A stretch of 11,756 nucleotides of DNA from Cudoniella acicularis (lineage: Eukaryota; Ascomycota; Leotiomycetes; Helotiales; Helotiaceae). Under the pieces are notes generated by a model, which saw only the letters and a list, made by a program, of their open reading frames with translations, ran no database searches and was not told the origin of the DNA. Positions 8,149 through 11,756 of the stretch are shown here, in pieces. The first letter of the stretch is position 1. Every line of letters starts with the position of its first letter. Location: contig JAAMPI010001652.1 of NCBI GenBank assembly GCA_013054445.1, positions 1 through 11,756 of the forward strand, in the 5' to 3' direction. The position numbers and the translations under genes were made by a program.

Positions 8149-9171
8149 GGTGATAGGCTGCTCGTTTGTAATTGTCAGTCGTCGTGTTCTAGGTTGAATT
8201 TTCGTAGTAGGGGATGTGAGTAGCGAAGAGGATATGTTTGTAGGATTGAGCTAGACGTAGAAAGTATTAATACATAAGCGACTTCCCGGGTAAATAAGTG
8301 TTTTCTTCTACTCGGTAATCTCACGGTCCCCGCCGCACCCACACTTCTGAAGCTGACAAGCTGTATACCTCGCCTCAGAGCTGCACTCACCGAGTAACCC
8401 CTTGAACCAACAAAGCTCGGATATCTCTTTTGGGAAGGCTGATGTGAGAATCGATGTACTGTTCTCAAGAATGCATCAGCTCAACTGCCGGCTGCAATAT
8501 TATAGTGTGCGATTACTCTTTGAATAGTGCGTTGCCAAGGTTAGCTTCTTGATGCATCATAACAACCGAATTGATAGGTTTAGAAATTTCTCATCTTCCC
8601 TTATGGCATATCCGGCTGCAAAATCTCCTAACATGTTAGATTTTACATACTACGGAGAGATTATTTCACGTCTCTTGAACCTCCTCGGTCACAAATCAAA
8701 ACCAAATTCCTCACTATCTGTTCTTTCAACTCAATTTTCGCTATTTCTACACACCTGGTACTCAGGAATGTGGATCTTAGGCTCAAGTATCAGATTGTCG
8801 ACTAAATTAAGGGGGGGAGGAGGAGCAAAAGCAGCATCCAACGTCATCTTCAGTCTAAAGCCAAAACTATACAGGGAAAGAGGTAGCCTTGAGGAATGTA
8901 GATAATGATATTTGGGCAGTGAAGGTAGATGCCGAAAATACTGTATAATTATTATAAAATTAATATAATATAAAGCTTAAGAAATTTTACTTTACTTGTA
9001 ATATAATATATCAATATATCTATCTATAGAAAAATTTATGAAGTTTAAATCTCGTTTCATGTATTTAAATTTTTATTCACTTTATTAAGCAATATCCAGG
9101 TTATTAATTTGCGGAAGAATTCTTAGAACTCTATACGTTTCTTCTTTCGTTTCTTCTTTACTCTCGACAAT
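8149..9171. other. divergent intergenic region between GNAT and the candidate secreted-protein gene
   Basis: Pyrimidine-rich GNAT leader (minus strand) near 8149-8230, then no gene of recognised family. A 118-codon frame at 8549-8905 and a shorter frame at 8811-8948 compete with each other and neither is convincing. From about 8936 to 9110 the DNA is strongly AT-rich, with TATA-like runs near 9000-9028. A CT-rich tract (about 9137-9165) precedes the ATG at 9172, as in many fungal promoters. Confidence 0.5.
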
Positions 9172-9661
9172 ATGGCCAGCACTCAACATCATTGCTAGGT
9201 TCATATTACTTTTAGTAATCTTGGCTCAAGCACTTACTCAAGGAATAAATTCTTTGGGTACGAACCTTATCACAGGAACAATATTGAGTCCGTCCAGTGT
9301 GCTTTCCTCACCATGCATTAACGAAAGGTAGCTTCTCTCTGTCCGAATCTCAAAAGTATCACCACAATACAAGGTCTCATTCTAATCGACTGATGCAGTG
9401 CTTTCGATTCCTCCTACTTCGTCGATGCCACTTGCGACCAACACCGTACAAGCTTCTGCATGCAGATGCAGCTACGCAACCAGTGCCATCAGGTAAGTTT
9501 AAATTTGACTCTCAGCTCTCTACTTGGTCTCATCCGCACCTCTCTCTCTATAAATCATCGTAATTACTAACGTATCACTTTCGCAGCTGCTATTCTGCAT
9601 ACTGCCCTGTCCTAACTGCTTAAATTTGCATCCTGTCCTCCGATTCAAGTCTCTTCTATGA
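9172..9661 (+). CDS. candidate small secreted cysteine-containing protein; start out of frame
   Basis: Proposed exons 9172-9327, 9399-9492 and 9587-9661. The first exon's better frame (9173 onward) encodes a hydrophobic leader, ARFILLLVILAQALTQG, with an AQA-type cleavage site, ending at PCINE. Intron 1 (9328-9398, GTAGCT to GCAG) is plausible. After it, AFDSSYFVDATCDQHRTSF and then CMQMQLRNQCHQ show C-ending codon preference and spaced cysteines. Intron 2 (9493-9586) is strong: GTAAGT, TACTAAC at 9565, TTTCGCAG. Exon 3 adds FC, PC and NC before TGA at 9659. The ATG at 9172-9174 is one base out of frame with the leader and itself stops after eight codons, so either the gene is broken by a one-base insertion next to the start, or the base call is wrong. 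Family not recognised; an effector-like or cell-wall role is speculation. Confidence 0.45.
9493..9586 (+). other. probable intron with perfect TACTAAC branch site
   Basis: GTAAGT donor, TACTAAC (9565-9571) 15 bp before a CAG acceptor, 94 bp long, pyrimidine-rich before the acceptor. This is the best splice signal in the right half of the window and the main reason to believe a plus-strand gene exists here. Confidence 0.7.
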
Positions 9662-9822
9662 CGCGGCTATGCGAAGGGGGGCTAATCACGCTCATTCCAT
9701 TCAAGGCCTCTTTAATTTCCTATCACGCGCAATTTGGCTTGCAAAATATTCTTAATATCAGGATGAAACCCCTGGTCCTCATATCTCGTTCGGAACTCCG
9801 TGTTCGAGACTGTGCTCTTCAT
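9645..9822 (-). pseudogene. antisense coding-like relic with one frameshift
   Basis: On the minus strand ATG 9822-9820 opens 36 codons with protein-like content (VSNTEFRTRYEDQGFHPDIK), ending in TAA at 9714-9712. The next frame continues as IKEALNGMSVISPPSHSRVI to TGA at 9647-9645. The two pieces read as one sequence broken by a shift near 9716. G/C-ending codons dominate the first piece. The family is not recognised. It overlaps the last proposed exon of the plus-strand gene, so at most one is likely to be real there. Confidence 0.3.
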
Positions 9823-10641
9823 GATAACCTCCTAAATTATAGCACAACAAAATCATAGTAGTGATCGAAATATCTCGCAGTATTCCGAATTTCCGAGCTC
9901 GAAAAAATAACATAATATCCCCCCTGTCGCCCCTAACCAACTCCCAGGCGAAATCTAAAATCTTAGTCACACTTCACCTCGCATGGTCGTGGCGTTTCTT
10001 AACCAATATAATGCTTCCAAGGTTGCAGAACGTGATAATGTGCACGGGGCAGTGAAAATACAGCTTCAGTCTGTAGAATTTTTTACTGTCCTATGCTCAC
10101 AGCTTTTATATTTTTGTAACAACAGAATTCTGCATTGTGAGCTAAAATACAGCAAGATCAAACATCTAGACCCTGAACGCCCACCAGATTCACCCTCACC
10201 ACGACAGGATCCAATATACCCGCGTTAATAACCAGTGTCGGATGGTGTAAAGTCCGATATTGAAGTGTTTGTTGACTGAGTTTAATTTTGGTTTCGGGCC
10301 GTGGAATATTTTCAACCTTCCCTTGCACAAATTTTGAGCATTTATGTTTATAAGTATCAATCAAACCTACGGTAGGATTGAGCTCCGAAACCGAGATACC
10401 TTAGGAATTAATGCCTCCTTATGATAGATAAACTGCAGTTTGTGTGCAACCTTACAGAATTGAAGGAAGAAGGGACTGAGGCAGGTGTTTAGAGTGTACA
10501 GCCCCCGGGAGGGAGCGATTTGATTGGCCGCCAGAAGGGGGTACCGAACTAATTGGTTATTAAGATAATATTTGTGAATAAAGTAATGGTGACTTAAGAG
10601 AAGGTTGCGCACTGGGGTTCTAGACATTTAAAAGGCTATAA
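9823..10641. other. gene-free stretch
   Basis: No recognisable gene. Open frames of 60-86 codons occur on both strands (for example 9779-9970 and 10367-10627 minus) without family resemblance, start context or splice support. Confidence 0.5.
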
Positions 10642-10718
10642 GATATTATATGTTAGGGGAGAGCCCTATAATACTACCCTGCCTTATCGACCTCACCGTC
10701 CCCCCTGACATGATATTA
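10642..10718. mobile_element. possible tiny inverted-repeat element
   Basis: ATGTTAGGGGAGA (10650-10662) and TCCCCCCTGACAT (ending 10711) are inverted copies matching at 11 of 13 positions. They enclose a ~60-bp unit. The 7-mer GATATTA lies just outside both ends (10642-10648 and 10712-10718), like a target duplication, though offset by one base on the left. It could be a MITE-like relic or chance in AT-rich DNA; another GATATTA occurs at 10827. Confidence 0.3.
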
Positions 10719-11452
10719 GTCGCCTAGTTAAGAAAAGGAAAGCCTAATGAAGGAGCACCTACCTGTTTGTAAATACATGCGAAGCTTTAGCTGGTGGTGC
10801 GGAATAATCTAGGAGGCCGAAAATATGATATTAAGGGGCCAGAACGCTTGCAATACCAAAAGTCGACCTATAACATATCACTTTTTCTATAAGAAACTTG
10901 CGCATGCTACGATTAGTCGCACTTTTAGGCTATTATATATTATCTTATAAACCAATTAATTCAGTAAAGCACGTGGCTCGCCCCCCTTTGCAAATATTTA
11001 GAGACCTCCCAGGCCGCCCGCAGAACACCCTGTTGGGCCAACAANTTGTACTAGACAAAAATAGTACATACAAAGAATGTGAAGTCTACGAAAATGCTCT
11101 TGGTACACGTGCAGTAGAGGCGACAGGGGATAGGGGAGGGTTACATGCAGTAACGCAGCTGGGGAAATCTGTTTTGCATTAATTATGCCATGCGATTCTT
11201 GCAGAGATTCAGAAAACCATGGTGTGGATAGGTAGGGTGATGGCTTTGAAACGTGGCAGTTGAGTTCAGGAACTTGGGTTTGTTTTATGCCTGCTTGGAA
11301 GTTGAGTTGAGATGGGTAGATCACGCAGGTACGCACGGTACGGGTACAGCCGTTTTCCTCCAATTATCTCTAACATACCTAAGGAATCCACAGCAAACTT
11401 TAAAACCGAACCTTAGCAGCTCAGGCTTTCAGGCAGGGTTAGAGGAATACCG
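10719..11452. other. gene-free stretch
   Basis: No recognisable gene. Contains one ambiguous base (N) at 11045, which sits inside ACAA-N-TTGT and next to the near-palindrome TGTTGGGCCAACA (11031-11043). Open frames on both strands across this base lack any family resemblance. Confidence 0.5.
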
Positions 11453-11470
11453 GCCCCACCTAGGCGGGGC
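11453..11470. repeat. GC-rich near-palindrome
   Basis: GCCCCACCTAGGCGGGGC is self-complementary apart from one mismatched pair. It could form a short hairpin. Function unknown. Confidence 0.6.
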
Positions 11471-11539
11471 AGGAGTTGAGTAACCAACCTCCTTTTCGGC
11501 TGTGGAGTAATGCGCGCCTAAGTGGGTGTAGGCTGCTCG

Positions 11540-11595
11540 ATGGGTACCCGTGGGTAGGAGTAAGGAGAGTTACTCCTACCCGCGGGTATACCCAT
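11540..11595. repeat. long imperfect hairpin in GGGTA-rich DNA
   Basis: Left arm 11540-11563 and right arm 11570-11595 pair around the 6-base loop GGAGAG. The inner 12 bp (GGGTAGGAGTAA) are perfect. The rest continues through one mismatch and a 2-base bulge. Confidence 0.85.
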
Positions 11596-11648
11596 GTACG
11601 GGTACCCATCTACGGATAGACCCGCGGGTAGGTGGGTATACCTGTGGG
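11541..11648. repeat. GGGTA/TACCC-rich repeat tract
   Basis: GGGTA or TACCC occurs roughly every 10-15 bp, often as palindromes such as GGGTACCC and TACCCGCGGGTA. It is low-complexity, inverted-repeat-rich DNA. It is not a TTAGGG telomere repeat. Confidence 0.75.
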
Positions 11649-11697
11649 TTGCCAAGAACCTGTATAAAAATGAAGATATACTTTTATTTAATCTTTT

Positions 11698-11756
11698 AAT
11701 TATTCTCCTAATTATTCTCCTAATTATTTCTCCTAATTATTTCTCCTAATTACCTT
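11698..11756. repeat. 12/13-bp tandem repeat reaching the window end
   Basis: Units AATTATTCTCCT (11698-11709, 11710-11721) then AATTATTTCTCCT (11722-11734, 11735-11747), and a partial unit to 11756. The two unit lengths differ by one T. The array may continue beyond the window. Confidence 0.95.

Noticed and set aside
8175..8468. 97-codon minus-strand frame upstream of GNAT
   Set aside because: It falls in the GNAT leader/promoter region, ends 26 bp before the GNAT ATG and has no recognisable domain.
11031..11049. TGTTGGGCCAACA and ACAANTTGT as possible LTR ends
   Set aside because: One base is ambiguous, no partner end or primer-binding site was found, and the motif is too short to call.
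10998..11363. 121-codon minus-strand frame
   Set aside because: It crosses the N, has no family resemblance and no splice or start support.

Overview
The window looks like an accessory, repeat-marked stretch of a filamentous ascomycete (Pezizomycotina) genome. The grounds are short spliceosomal introns with GTGAGT/GTAAGT donors and CTAAT/TACTAAC branch points, a HET-domain (heterokaryon incompatibility) gene, a Clr5-domain gene, a GNAT acetyltransferase of fungal type, and decayed coding sequence whose in-frame stops are all TAA or TAG, as expected of RIP-like C-to-T mutation. The species cannot be told from the sequence.

Layout. At the left edge a possible gene start runs off the window on the minus strand (1-77). 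It is followed by the first copy (R1, 93-298) of a diverged ~200-bp dispersed repeat and a GCTCAGG-rich patch. A 2.4-kb HET gene lies on the minus strand (997-3421). It is broken twice: a frameshift after codon 17 and an in-frame TGA inside the HET domain. A ~1-kb divergent intergenic region carries a perfect 32-bp palindrome. It leads to an apparently intact two-exon Clr5/TPR-like gene on the plus strand (4462-5829), whose first exon is short and recognised only by joining across an intron. Then come a short coding-like stub (6039-6245) that runs into the second repeat copy (R2, 6238-6439), and an AT-rich block (6530-7165) that reads as one decayed frame with a hydrophobic C-terminus and eleven TAA/TAG stops.

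The right half has an intact two-exon GNAT acetyltransferase on the minus strand (7439-8148) and AT-rich intergenic DNA. A candidate small secreted cysteine-containing protein gene follows (9172-9661, plus strand), with two plausible introns but a start codon out of frame with its signal peptide. From about 9.66 kb to the end there is almost no convincing gene, only relics, a tiny inverted-repeat element, a GGGTA-rich hairpin region and a terminal 12/13-bp tandem repeat.

Only two genes look intact: Clr5 (4462-5829) and GNAT (7439-8148). No pathway links them. The HET pseudogene and Clr5 gene sit between two direct repeat copies about 6 kb apart, and the region shows several independent signs of gene decay. 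No tRNA, rRNA or CRISPR was seen.
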